Assembly: GCF_036320965.1 (NCBI RefSeq)
Contig: NC_092238.1
Location: 21,199,571-21,263,570 of the forward strand
Reading direction: 5' to 3'
Length of the DNA: 64,000 nucleotides
DNA from: Panulirus ornatus
Lineage: Eukaryota > Arthropoda > Malacostraca > Decapoda > Palinuridae
Shown here: piece after piece, positions 9,861 to 18,906 of the stretch
How the letters are laid out: each line of letters begins with the position of its first letter
How positions within the stretch are numbered: position 1 is the first letter of the stretch
Position numbers and translations under genes: made by a program
Notes under the pieces: model-generated
Told to the model about the DNA's origin: nothing
The model's database searches: none
Seen by the model: only the letters and a program-made list of their open reading frames with translations

Positions 9861-10143
9861 CCTCGCGTGTCGTAGAAGGCGACTAGAGGGGACAGGGAGC
9901 GGGGGTCCAGAAATCCTCCCCTCCTTGTATTTTTTAACTTTCTAAAATGGGAAACAGAAGAAGGAGTCACGCGGGGAGTGTTCATCCTCCTCGAAGGCTC
10001 AGACTGGGGTGTCTAAATGTGTGTGGATGTAACCAAGATGTGAACAAAGGAGAGATAGGTAGTATGTTTGAGGAAAGGAACCTGGATGTTTTGGCTCTTA
10101 GTGAAACGAAGCTCAAGGGTAAGGGGAAGAGTGGTTTGGGAAT
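9861..10143 (+). mobile_element. Inverted 5' segment of the same LINE (twin priming)
   Basis: The plus strand here reads the LINE 5' UTR (CGTGTCGTAGAAGGCGACTA) into the start of EN (RRLRLGCLNVCGCNQD, then LALSETKLKGKGK) and stops at TTTGGGAAT. The minus-strand part on the left begins at the very next LINE segment (AGTAAAGT...GGGGTTAGTGAG) after a gap of about 8 bases. The pieces are complementary parts of one element, joined head to head at 9860/9861 with TT/ATT microhomology. Confidence 0.85.
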
Positions 10144-10164
10144 ATTAAATGTAAATCAAATAAA

Positions 10165-10731
10165 TGAATGAAATACAGGTACTTATACACCTGCTCAGGA
10201 CTGAGGTGCTCATCAGCTATGAGTTTTGCAAATTCAACCACATACTTGGCAGCTCCTTCGTAGTTTGCAGACTGCTTTTCTCCAAACACTTTATTCATGG
10301 AAATTCCATGACACTTCTTGAATCTTTGAAGCCATCCTTCACTATAGTCATGCTCATGTTGTAACTTAAATTCTTTATAGAATTTAGCCTAGTCCATTAC
10401 ATGCTACCTGACAAGTCCACTCCATCACTCCGACAATATCAAAACCATTTCATCATCACTCGATCGTGCTCAGTACTCTAACAATCTTTTATAGTTTTTC
10501 TAACCATCATTTGCTTCTTGGAATCGCTGTCTGCATAGAATTTCAATATTTTCTCCCTTTGCTTCTTTATATCATAAACAGTTGATGAACCAATACTGTA
10601 GATGTCACACAGCTTATGCACCGAAACACCACAGTCCATTTTTTCAACAGTTCTACTTTATCTTGGATTGATATGGACTGGTGTTTACGTTTGACACCAC
10701 AACTGACACTCTCATAAGTCTTAGAAGCCAT
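10165..10731 (-). pseudogene. Tigger/pogo-type (jerky-like) transposase fragment
   Basis: From an ATG at 10731 the minus strand encodes MASKTYESVS and KRKHQSISIQDKVELLKK, the start of a CENP-B-type N-terminal helix-turn-helix. A frameshift near 10630 is followed in another phase by SVHKLCDIYSIGSSTVYDIK, the recognition helix. Further frames end with NKVFGEKQSANYEGAAKYVV and DEHLSPEQVYKYL (10298-10180), matching the region just before the first catalytic Asp of Tigger transposases (normally ...QIYNADET). The DDE domain is absent because the sequence changes at about 10165. It is either a truncated Tigger element or, less likely, a broken jerky-like host gene. Confidence 0.72.
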
Positions 10732-10900
10732 AGTTAGGGTTAAATTTAAGCAAAATAAGCTAAGAATCTCACAGAATTGCAGTATCACCACCAATAAGTG
10801 CAGTGTAAATAATGTAAATAAGCGCGCTCTACACAAAACGCCATTTCAAGTTCTCTCGCGTAATTTTGTCCGGACTAAAGGAGATGCCAAACCATTAGTT

Positions 10901-10926
10901 GCCAGAAATTCGGTGATGTACCTGTA
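10901..10926 (-). repeat. Possible Tigger terminal inverted repeat
   Basis: On the minus strand this reads TACAGGTACATCACCGAATT then TCTGGC, about 170 bp upstream of the transposase start. It resembles the last bases of the window (63974-64000, TACAGGTTGTAGCTC...ATCTGGCAAC), with TACAGGT and TCTGGCAAC shared at similar spacing. The partner repeat of this element is missing. Confidence 0.4.
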
Positions 10927-10935
10927 CAATATTCT

Positions 10936-12002
10936 GACTTACTGAATAAATGAAAAACTTACATTTCAAATCCCAATATTGCAATATTTTGCATATTTGA
11001 ATCTATGAAAACTAATAATGCAAATCCATAAACAGAATTAAAGTTCTCAATTCACCCAAACTTTGCCCTTATACCTCAGATGGTCTCCTGCTACCCTAAA
11101 ACCATTCAATCCACTCAACTACATCTTTTCTGTTTGTCTTCTCACATTCACTTTTGTTTTCACTTGCTCATAATGCCTTGATCCATATCCTCAGCTGAAG
11201 TAGTTCCCTACCCAGGTGGTACCAACCCTCCAGTGGACATTCATGGAATTGTGTCAGATGGTAAACACTAGGGAAGCTCAGAAAATTTCAATGTGCCAGA
11301 TTCAAAAATATGAAAAAGAGTACAGGAGCATGAATGGTCTCCAGAATATCTTTGTATCAGCTTTCCATCACTTAACTCAATGCAACATTGGACTGACAGC
11401 TCAGTAGCCATAGATGTCTTGCTGCCCTATATACTTAAATTTTTTTCAAAATGAATTATGCCTGTGTAATGTTGTAAATGTTTAAAATATACTCAAATTC
11501 TCCACTTTGCTTTCAATGAAAGTCTGTTAACAATGTGATCAAATGGAAATTAACATCTTGGAGAAGACAATGGATCAGGGCTGCCAATACTTAGGAACAC
11601 CAAATTCAGCCCCTGATGCCACTAGCTGACAGTCTAGTTTTGCAATGCAGTCAATGTTTCCCTTATTGCTATTTTTTCAAATTCTGAAACAAACATCAGC
11701 ATGTACAGTATTTTTGGAATGTCCCCACACATGATGAATTATAAAAGGGTTTTCAACAAATGGCATTCTTGATGTAATATATATTTCAATTTCAATGAGG
11801 GTGACAGCAGTCATACTAGTTCCTTGAAATGGGGTGGTGGGTTGAGAAAGGTTGGGAACCACTGCTTTACTAGATAAGTTCTTCTTACATTTTCCATGAA
11901 ACAAGCATCTACCTTTAAAAAATTATGTTTACTATAAACAAGTTTGAACACTTTACAATATACTTAAGCACTGATTCATCCTAAACGTTACCATGTACTC
12001 AC
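10936..12002. other. Unique AT-rich sequence, probably intron of the CFAP410-like gene
   Basis: About 1.07 kb with no repeat family, tRNA or convincing exon that I can see. It follows a strong donor (GTGAGT at 12002-11997 on the minus strand). I looked for the expected next exon (a PHRYR...LPRLQKLDNQ-like segment) and did not find it. Confidence 0.5.
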
Positions 12003-12170
12003 TGTTCAAATTCAGCGCAAGGATTGTCTGCAAGCCAAAGACTCTTGAGCTTCGGAAGCTGACGAAGATACAGAACTTCATTGATGTCAGTGATGTTGTT
12101 TTTACGAATATATAACTCTTGAAGATTAGGACAATACTGAAAGTCTGCTAACGTGGAAATGCGGTTCACA
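12003..12170 (-). CDS. CFAP410: CFAP410 (C21orf2)-like leucine-rich-repeat exon
   Basis: This 168-bp exon is bounded by an acceptor (TTCTTTTCAG ending at 12171) and a donor (GTGAGT from 12002). It encodes VNRISTLADFQYCPNLQELY, then IRKNNITDINEVLYLRQLPK, then LKSLWLADNPCAEFE. These are consecutive leucine-rich repeats that align without gaps to vertebrate CFAP410 ([20 protein letters not shown] and following, ending LWLAENPC). CFAP410 is a ciliary/basal-body protein that works with NEK1 and is mutated in a human retinal and skeletal ciliopathy. The first base completes a Ser codon split with the upstream exon and the last two bases (CA) start the next codon. No stop or frameshift is present, so it looks functional. 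The terminal exons are not visible in this window. Confidence 0.82.
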
Positions 12171-12306
12171 CTGAAAAGAAATACTCCATTAACAAACTTC
12201 CAGATATGCTTCCTAATATATCACAATGTAAACAATGCAAAAAATTACAAGAGCAACAATGAAATGCAATGTAATTGATTTCATTAAGGCACAAAGACTA
12301 ACTCAC
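12171..12306 (-). other. Short GT-AG intron of the CFAP410-like gene
   Basis: A 136-bp phase-2 intron with donor GTGAGT (12306-12301) and acceptor TTTTCAG (ending at 12171). Splicing joins ...VLSL + S + VNRISTL, restoring the conserved LSLSVNRIST stretch. Confidence 0.8.
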
Positions 12307-12372
12307 CTTAAAGAGAGAACTTCTACATTTTGCAACTTTCTCACAACAGAAACATCTGACAGCTCACTGCCC
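12307..12372 (-). CDS. CFAP410: CFAP410 (C21orf2)-like upstream exon
   Basis: This 66-bp exon follows an acceptor (TTTGTCTTCTCAG ending at 12373) and precedes a GTGAGT donor. It encodes (W)GSELSDVSVVRKLQNVEVLS, matching vertebrate CFAP410 [20 protein letters not shown] at the same place. The first base G would complete a Trp codon split with the previous exon, as expected from the conserved CWG sequence. The first coding exon (KLTRKMVLTRAKA-like) should lie at higher coordinates on the minus strand. I searched 12373-18906 by eye and did not find it, so it may be beyond the repeat-rich region or too diverged to see. Confidence 0.8.
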
Positions 12373-12765
12373 CTGAGAAGACAAATAAAAATCACCATCA
12401 CACTAAACCCACAGTTCTTTTTAGGGTTCTAACAGATTCAAGGCTGATCTCCACACAGGAACAGGGAAATGATAGATTCCTTAGAAGCTAGAATGTCCTT
12501 GACAAGACTGTACTCATACCTGTCCACTGACATTAATACAGCTTCACCAAATGTGACTTCTCACTTGCAATGTAACCACTTGCTGGTGGATTCTGGTAAT
12601 ACCAGTAAATACATATCAATCTACAGGTACATGTGCTAGGGTTGGCAAGAAATCCACTTAAAAAAAAGAACGTAAAGTTTTTTTGCATGTTTTTTCTTTA
12701 TAAACCTCTTTCCCTCCCCCTTTAAAATTGAAAACTGTGTTTTACATATCTATCTAACATATCTC
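12373..12765. other. Unique sequence, probably intron of the CFAP410-like gene
   Basis: About 390 bp of non-repetitive sequence upstream of the exon at 12307-12372. No other exon, tRNA or transposon motif was recognised. Confidence 0.5.
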
Positions 12766-12769
12766 TTAT

Positions 12770-14620
12770 GCTTGTTCCCTCCCAGAACTCCCATCAAGAA
12801 GATGGCCACAGCAAAAGTCTCTACTTATCCCTGTCCTTACATGCCTCCCTCACACACCATTTCAAGCATTTTTGCACCATTTCTCTCCCTTTAGTATCTT
12901 CGAATCTATTCCCCGACATAACTCATGGACTTCCTCTAACACCAACCCTTTTAATCATACTATCATACAATCTCTGTCTTGCATTCTTTCCACATGCCCA
13001 AACCACTTCAAAGTACATATTACATTTCACCCACTCCATATTTCATTCCCTACCATACAAAATCTCTCATAAACCACCTCAATGCTCTCTTCATCTCATC
13101 TAGTCATACCACATGCTCCACTGAAATAGCTCATTTCCACAGTCTGCGATTCATTCCACGTTCATGTTTCAGCACCATAAGTCAGGGTCAAGAGGACTAT
13201 GCTGTCCCTTGATCCTTTTTCCACTTCCATACTTACAGCTCTACCCTACATTATTCTATCAAGGGACTCTATGACTCCTCTACACTATAATGCTCTGTCC
13301 AACCATATCACCAAACTTACCCAAAGTAGCTCCTAAATACTTAATACTGTCACCCCTTCCAGCCAGTCTTTCTTCCCTCATATCTGTAACATGGTCTGGT
13401 ACACTTTCTTCTCTTGCTCTACAGGGTTTTGCAAAATTTACACTTTCACTCTATTTCGTTTCAAACGCCAATTCTACTTTTTACTTGCATTTACCTTCAA
13501 TCAGCTACACTTACACAAATCATAAAACACTTACAACTTTCTGCAACTCCTCTTCACTCACAAAAAATGAAACAGTATCATCTGCAAACAGGCTTATCAC
13601 TAGCCACCCTACCTCACCACCACATGCCACCTCTGCAACCCCTTTCCCTAGTTCTGCTTTTTGCTTTCATCTCTCTTATCACCCCATCCACTTTGACTTG
13701 CTTTTTGCTTTCATCTCTCTTATTACTCCATCCATTTTTATATCAAAAGACCACAGTGACATCACACAGCCCTACCTCATTCCCAAGATATACCAAAACT
13801 TCTGCCCAACTCTACTTCCAATCTTACACATGCATTTGCTATTCTATAGAAGGCTTTTACACCATTCAACAGTTGTCCCCCTATCCCATATATCCTTTAC
13901 ACATCCCATAAAGCATTCCACTCAATTCTGTCATGCTTTCTCCAGATTCATAAAAGCTGAACAGAGCTTCTTACTATTTGCCAGATACTTTTCCACGATC
14001 ATTGTTCCCTCAATAATCTGATCCACTCATCCCCTACCTTCTTCAAAACCCCCTTGCTCCTCACTTATTCTACATTCAGTCATCTATCACTCTATCAATA
14101 AGCGTTTTTGCATACACTTTTTGTGGTATACTTAACAGACTTATTCCCCTATAATACCTACACATATCCTTAGCATCTTCTACTTTAAATAAAATAGCTG
14201 TTACCAGATCTTCATGAACAACCTTCTGCTACCATGCCAATTTATATATCAAATGCATCTACTCTATCACAATTTCTCCTAGATACTTCAACATTTCAGT
14301 CATAATCCCATCCACTCGAGGTGCCTTTCTTACCTTCATCCTCATTATTGCCCTTTTCACCTCCCTTCTCACTACAGGTCCATGCACTTGTAACCATTTT
14401 CTTCCATCCTCCATATCAGCGCATGTAACAACTGCTGCCTCATCCTCTCCCACATTCATCAGTTCTTCAAAATACTCTTTCTATCTTCCTTTCACTTCCT
14501 CCTTTTGATTCAGAAATTCCCCTTCCTTACTTCTCACATTTATATTTCCACTCTTACATTCACCTCTTTCCAGCCTATTTCCACTCTTACATGAACCTCT
14601 TTCCACCCTTTTACCTGAAG
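12770..14620 (-). mobile_element. Family B LINE, 5'-truncated and decayed
   Basis: On the minus strand this encodes a diverged non-LTR RT that is clearly not family A. The upstream motif lies at 14459-14259 (REVKRAIMRMKVRKAP, VDGIMTEMLKYLGE). The catalytic SLFADDTVSF follows at about 13590-13560 in a region with stops, and the C-terminal part reaches about 12800. The antisense plus-strand reading is rich in Ser/His/Leu, typical of a shadow frame. The same family recurs at 63077-63965, with near-identical stretches such as CTTTCTATCTTCCTTTCACT. Frames are disrupted throughout, so this is an old copy. Confidence 0.75.
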
Positions 14621-14863
14621 AACATTATATATTGGTGTATTGGTTGCACCAAGTGGGGGAGAACATATTAAAAACATATAATTTAGAGCAATGTTTCTTA
14701 TCATATAAAACTTTAATTAGCATGGAGAGCTATGAAGCTCAGGGAAAATGTAGAGTAAAAAAATGCATAACTGACAAAATATGTTAAGAACCTATGAAGC
14801 AGAATTTATGAAAACCTCATTCAACGTTGCCTTGCAGTCAATATATACCTTAATTTCTATACC
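14621..14863. other. Unique spacer
   Basis: AT-rich sequence between the family B LINE and the next family A copy. No feature was recognised. Its right edge supplies the 5' copy of a target-site duplication. Confidence 0.5.
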
Positions 14864-14877
14864 AAATAAAAATATGT
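14864..14877. repeat. Target-site duplication, 5' copy
   Basis: AAATAAAAATATGT at 14864-14877 is repeated exactly at 16535-16548, just after the (AAAT)n tail of the LINE between them. The 3' copy partly merges with the tail, so the true duplication may be shorter than 14 bp. Confidence 0.65.
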
Positions 14878-16534
14878 GGTTTCAGAAGTGGTAGAGGATG
14901 TGTGGATCAAATGTTTGCCTTGAAGAATGTATGTGAGAAATACTTAGAAAAGCAAATGGATTTGTATGTAGCATTTATGGATCTGGAGAAGGCATATGAT
15001 AGAGTTGATAGAGATGATCTGTGGAAGGTACTAGGAATATATGGTGTGGGAGGCAAGTTGTTAGAAGCAGTGAAAAGTTTTTATCGAGGATGTAAGGCAT
15101 GTGTACGTGTAGGAAGAGAGGAAAGTGATTGGTTCTCACTGAATGTAGGTTTGCGGCCAGTGAATGTAGGTTTGCGGCAGGGGTGTCTGATGTCTCAATG
15201 GTTGTTTAATTTGTTTATGGATGGGGTTGTTAGGAAGGTGAATGCAAGAGTTTTGGAAAGAGGGGCAAGTATGAAGTCTGTTGGGGATGAGAGAGCTTGG
15301 GAAGTGAGTCAGTTGTTGTTCGCTGATGATACAGCGCTGGTGGCTGATTCATGTAAGAAACTGCAGAAGCTGGTGACTGAGTTTGGTAAAGTGTGTGAAA
15401 GAAGAAAGTTAAGAGTAAATGTGAATAAGAGCAAAGTTATTAGGTACAGTAGGGTTGAGGGTCAAGTCAATTGGGAGGTAAGTTTGAATGGAGAAAAACT
15501 GGAGGAAGTAAAGTGTTTTAGATATCTGGGTGTGGATCTGGCAGCGGATAGAACCATGGAAGCAAAAGTGAATCATAGGGTGGGGGAGGGGGTGAAAATC
15601 CTGGGAGCCTTGAAGAATGTGTGGAAGTCGAGAACATTATCTCCGAAAGCAAAAATAGCTATGTTTGAAGGAATAGTGGTTCCAATAATGATGTATGGTC
15701 GCGAGGCATGGGCTATGGATAGAGTTGTGCGCAGGAGGGAGGATGTGCTGGAAATGAGATGTTTGAGGACAATATGTGGTGTGAGGTGGTTTGATCGAGT
15801 AAGTAATGTAAGGGTAAGAGAGAGGTGTGGAAATAAAAAGAGTGTGGTTGAGAGAGCAGAAGAGGGTGTTTTGAAATGGTTTGGGCACACGGAGATAATG
15901 AGTGGGGAAAGATTGGCCAACAGGATATATGTGTCAGAGGTGGAGGGAACGAGGAGAAGTGGGAGACCAAATTGGAGGTGGAAAGATGGTGTGAAAAAGA
16001 TTTTGAGTGATCGGGGCCTGAACATTCAGGAGGGTGAAAGGCGGGCAAGGAATAGAGTGAATTGGATAGATGTGGTATACCGGGGTCGATGTGCTGTCAA
16101 TGGAGTGAATCAGGGCATGTGAAGCATCTGGGGTAAACCATGGAAAGTTGTGTGGGGCCTGGATGTGGAAAGGGAGCTGTGGTTTCGGGCATTATTGCAT
16201 GATAGCTAGAGACTGAGTGTGAACAAATGGGGCCTTTGTTGTCTTTTCCTAGCGCTACATGAGGGGGGAGGGGGATGTTATTCCATGTGTGGCGAGGTGG
16301 CAATGGGAATGAATAAAGGCAGACAGTGTGAACTGTGTGCATGTGTATATATGTATGTGTCTGTGTGTGTATATATATGTGTTCATTGAGATGTATGGGT
16401 ATGTATATTTCCGTGTGTGGACGTGTATGTATATACATGGGTATGGGGGTGGGTTGGGCCATTTCTTTCGTCTGTTTCCTTGCGCTACCTCGCAAAATCA
16501 TGAGACAGCGACAAAGCAAAATAAACAAATAAAT
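14878..16534 (+). mobile_element. Family A LINE, 5'-truncated, intact 3' half with target duplication
   Basis: The copy starts inside the RT (GGTTTCAGAAGTGGTAGAGG), carries the whole rest of the ORF and a full 3' UTR (16123-16515), and ends in an (AAAT)n-type tail. It is the cleanest insertion in the window: 5' truncation, tail and flanking duplication are as expected for target-primed reverse transcription. The 3' UTR belongs to the subtype with CCATTTCTTTCGTCTG near the end. Confidence 0.9.
14902..16122 (+). CDS. Family A LINE reverse transcriptase, C-terminal two thirds (406 codons, uninterrupted)
   Basis: The frame is open from the 5' truncation to the natural stop. It contains VAFMDLEKAYDRVDRDDLW (first catalytic Asp), QGCLMSQWLFNLFMDGVV, the catalytic LLFADDTALVADS, VNVNKSKVIRYSRVEG and KCFRYLGVDLAAD. 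The C-terminal tail has the MRCLRTICGVRWFD and VLKWFGHTEIMSGERLA blocks and ends GVNQGM. The RT lacks its first finger motifs because of 5' truncation, so it cannot act alone. An in-frame 21-bp duplication near 15140-15181 repeats VNVGLR immediately before the QGC motif. The Met at 14902 is only the first in frame, not a real start. Confidence 0.8.
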   Translation: MDQMFALKNVCEKYLEKQMDLYVAFMDLEKAYDRVDRDDLWKVLGIYGVGGKLLEAVKSFYRGCKACVRVGREESDWFSLNVGLRPVNVGLRQGCLMSQWLFNLFMDGVVRKVNARVLERGASMKSVGDERAWEVSQLLFADDTALVADSCKKLQKLVTEFGKVCERRKLRVNVNKSKVIRYSRVEGQVNWEVSLNGEKLEEVKCFRYLGVDLAADRTMEAKVNHRVGEGVKILGALKNVWKSRTLSPKAKIAMFEGIVVPIMMYGREAWAMDRVVRRREDVLEMRCLRTICGVRWFDRVSNVRVRERCGNKKSVVERAEEGVLKWFGHTEIMSGERLANRIYVSEVEGTRRSGRPNWRWKDGVKKILSDRGLNIQEGERRARNRVNWIDVVYRGRCAVNGVNQGM

Positions 16535-16548
16535 AAATAAAAATATGT
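16535..16548. repeat. Target-site duplication, 3' copy
   Basis: Second copy of AAATAAAAATATGT, matching 14864-14877, at the end of the LINE tail. Confidence 0.65.
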
Positions 16549-17287
16549 AATAGTGCCATGGTCTGCATTTACCCACAGTTCCTCGGTATTATGTGTATTT
16601 ACATATAATACGAAAAAGGATACCAATGATAACTATTTTATTAATGCATATACTTTGCTAAGTATCCTATAGGAACAAACAAGAATAACACTTATATAGT
16701 TGGACTAATATATAAAAATTTCAGGGTTAATATGGGTTGCTATGTACAGTCAAGTGAGGTATCCAAAGGCTCTGTTCATAACGAGAACTGTTTCAGCTAC
16801 TTTTACATTCACTTAGCACTAATGTTCTCTTATCTTCAAAGCCCTACTTTCATTTCTATGCACAGATGGAATCCACCAATAAATGCATTCTGATGATGCA
16901 GCCTCACAGAGCACACAAGGATAACACTCTCATTCTGTATTAAAACTCTAACATCATAATTCAAGATAAATCTACTTAGTTAAGGGAATTTAGGTGAAGT
17001 TTTCATGCAGTCTATTGATTCATTGATGTCTTTAACCCAAAAATTTCTTGAGGTTCACAGCGTCTCCATTGTTCAACTATTACTGTAAAATATATCATAC
17101 TCCACCATTCTTGTTCTGCTCTTTGGAGGCTAAACAATTACCGAAAAACAATAACATTTATATTCACTTGCTAAGAGAGCAGCACAACTAAAGTGGTATT
17201 TTACCATGATTATAATGAAAACAGTAGCTAAAGAATTACACTCTAACAACAGATCTTCAAAAGCAGGGTTCAAATGTTATCCTTAAA
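16549..17287. other. Unique sequence, probably intronic
   Basis: About 740 bp without repeat-family similarity or coding motifs that I can recognise. It may be the interior of a long intron upstream of the CFAP410-like exons. Confidence 0.4.
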
Positions 17288-17718
17288 CATGTGAAGCGTC
17301 TGGGGTAAACCATGGAAAGTGTGTGGGGCCTGGATGTGAAAAGGGAGCTGTGGTTTTGGTGCATTATTACATGACAGCTAGAGACTGAGTGTGAACAAAT
17401 GGGGCCTTTGGTGTCTTTTCCTAGCGCTACCTCGCACACATGAGGGAGGAGGGGGTTGTTATTCCATGTGTGGCGGGGTGGCGATGGGAACAAATAGAGG
17501 CAGACAGTATGAATTATGTACATGTGTATATATGTATATGTCCATGTGTGTATATATATGTGTACATTGAGATGTATAGGTATGTATATTTGCGTGTGTG
17601 GACGTGTATGTATATACATGTGTATGTGGGCGGGTTGGGCCATTCTTTCGTCTGTTTCCTTGCACTACCTCGCTAACGCAGGAGACAGCGAAAAAAGCAA
17701 AATAAATAAAAATAAATA
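17288..17718 (+). mobile_element. Family A LINE, 3' UTR only
   Basis: A severely 5'-truncated copy begins at CATGTGAAGCGTCTGGGG, which is the stop codon region, and runs through a complete 3' UTR to GCGAAAAAAGC and an AAATAAA-type tail. It has the CCATTCTTTCG subtype of 3' UTR. It shows how short insertions of this family look: 430 bp with no coding sequence. Confidence 0.9.
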
Positions 17719-18906
17719 TTAATGATGTAAACAAATTCAGAGGTAAGCCCTCTCTTCCAGCAACTCCCACTGGATATTACCAAGTCACAGATCAGATGAG
17801 AACTTTCATTCCATTATTCCTACTAAACAGTCAAATTTTCAAGTAAAACTTAAGATTCATCTTTTGGCACATCTGAACATATATGTGTGAGAAATCTGAT
17901 TTAACAAAACCTAGAAAACAATGGGATGGCAATCTTTAGGTGATCCAAATCTTGATAACTAAGTACAACTTAGCTTCTAAACAAAGAAAAATCAGTAAAT
18001 GTAGTAATTTCAGTGGCACAAGAAAATATAACTAACAAATTCTCTTTGAATGCACACTCATTTACTTTGCTGACCACAAGAAAGCACTAATTAAGGCACA
18101 TAGCCCAAGAAAATGTTAAGTGAGATTTTAAATTCTACTCACTTCATTTCTCTTTGTTCTATATAAGTTAACTCTACATTTTACCTAATCTCATGGTCAA
18201 TTCTGGAGGTATCATAGTTCTTAAATCATAACTCGGCTACAGTTTGTAACTTTTTGATATTCATAAATTCATGACATCACATGTACTCAGTAAAACTAAC
18301 ACTGTCATAAAAGTACAACAATAGGTAAAGTTCCAGTCTGTGAGCAACAAATACTGAATCTTAAGCAACTGGATAAAAAGCATATCAGCAGACACCTTAT
18401 TCTAGTAAAATGCCTGTTTAGGCATGCACCAAAACTAAGTCTGGGAAATGACTACTTATGTTTTTGATTCACAGTACAGTGCATTATGATTAAAGATACC
18501 TGCAGACGACCATTCTATCATATATTTCAGTTTTATCAAACACAGATGAAGGTTATGAAGGAGATAGAAACTGTGGGGTAAAATAAATAAAAAGTATTTG
18601 CTGCTTAAAACTCTACTGTATATAGACTTCAGATTATGTTTCAAGTATGATTATGTCAGTGAGCGATAGCAAACATACAGTTCCATACTGCTGAACAAAA
18701 CACACATTCATTCCTGTGTTTGGGTTCTCTGCTGTTCACCTCCACAATGTATACATGTTGAAAAAATATATCTTATTCATGTTCCATTAACTAATTGTTA
18801 TATGTTTAAGTATTTTACAAAGATTCAATATTTGAATCAAATCATAGTCTACAATCCAATTTTTTTTCATAATTTTGCATTTCTAATACTTTCGTTAATT
18901 TTGTAT
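17719..18906. other. Unique AT-rich sequence
   Basis: About 1.19 kb with no recognisable gene, tRNA or repeat. The longest frame (18456-18644, minus) has no recognised domain. I regard the stretch as intronic or intergenic. Confidence 0.4.

Larger units (their letters stand above)
1499..10143 (-). mobile_element. Family A LINE, near-complete, twin-primed and carrying nested insertions
   Basis: One LINE copy can be followed on the minus strand through 1499-1566 (3' tail), 1822-2526 (3' UTR and ORF end) and 7471-9860 (RT, linker, EN). Its 5' portion is then inverted at 9861-10143. Two insertions interrupt it: a tRNA-like segment of about 255 bp (1567-1821) and a DIRS element (2527-7470). The LINE sequence on either side of the DIRS element (ACAACATT and GTTGGAACC) is contiguous in all other copies, which shows the nesting order. 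The reading frame is broken in several places, so this is a dead copy. Confidence 0.85.

Noticed and set aside
18456..18644. Small minus-strand host gene or additional CFAP410 exon
   Set aside because: No similarity to the expected first exon, no splice-site support and low-complexity composition.
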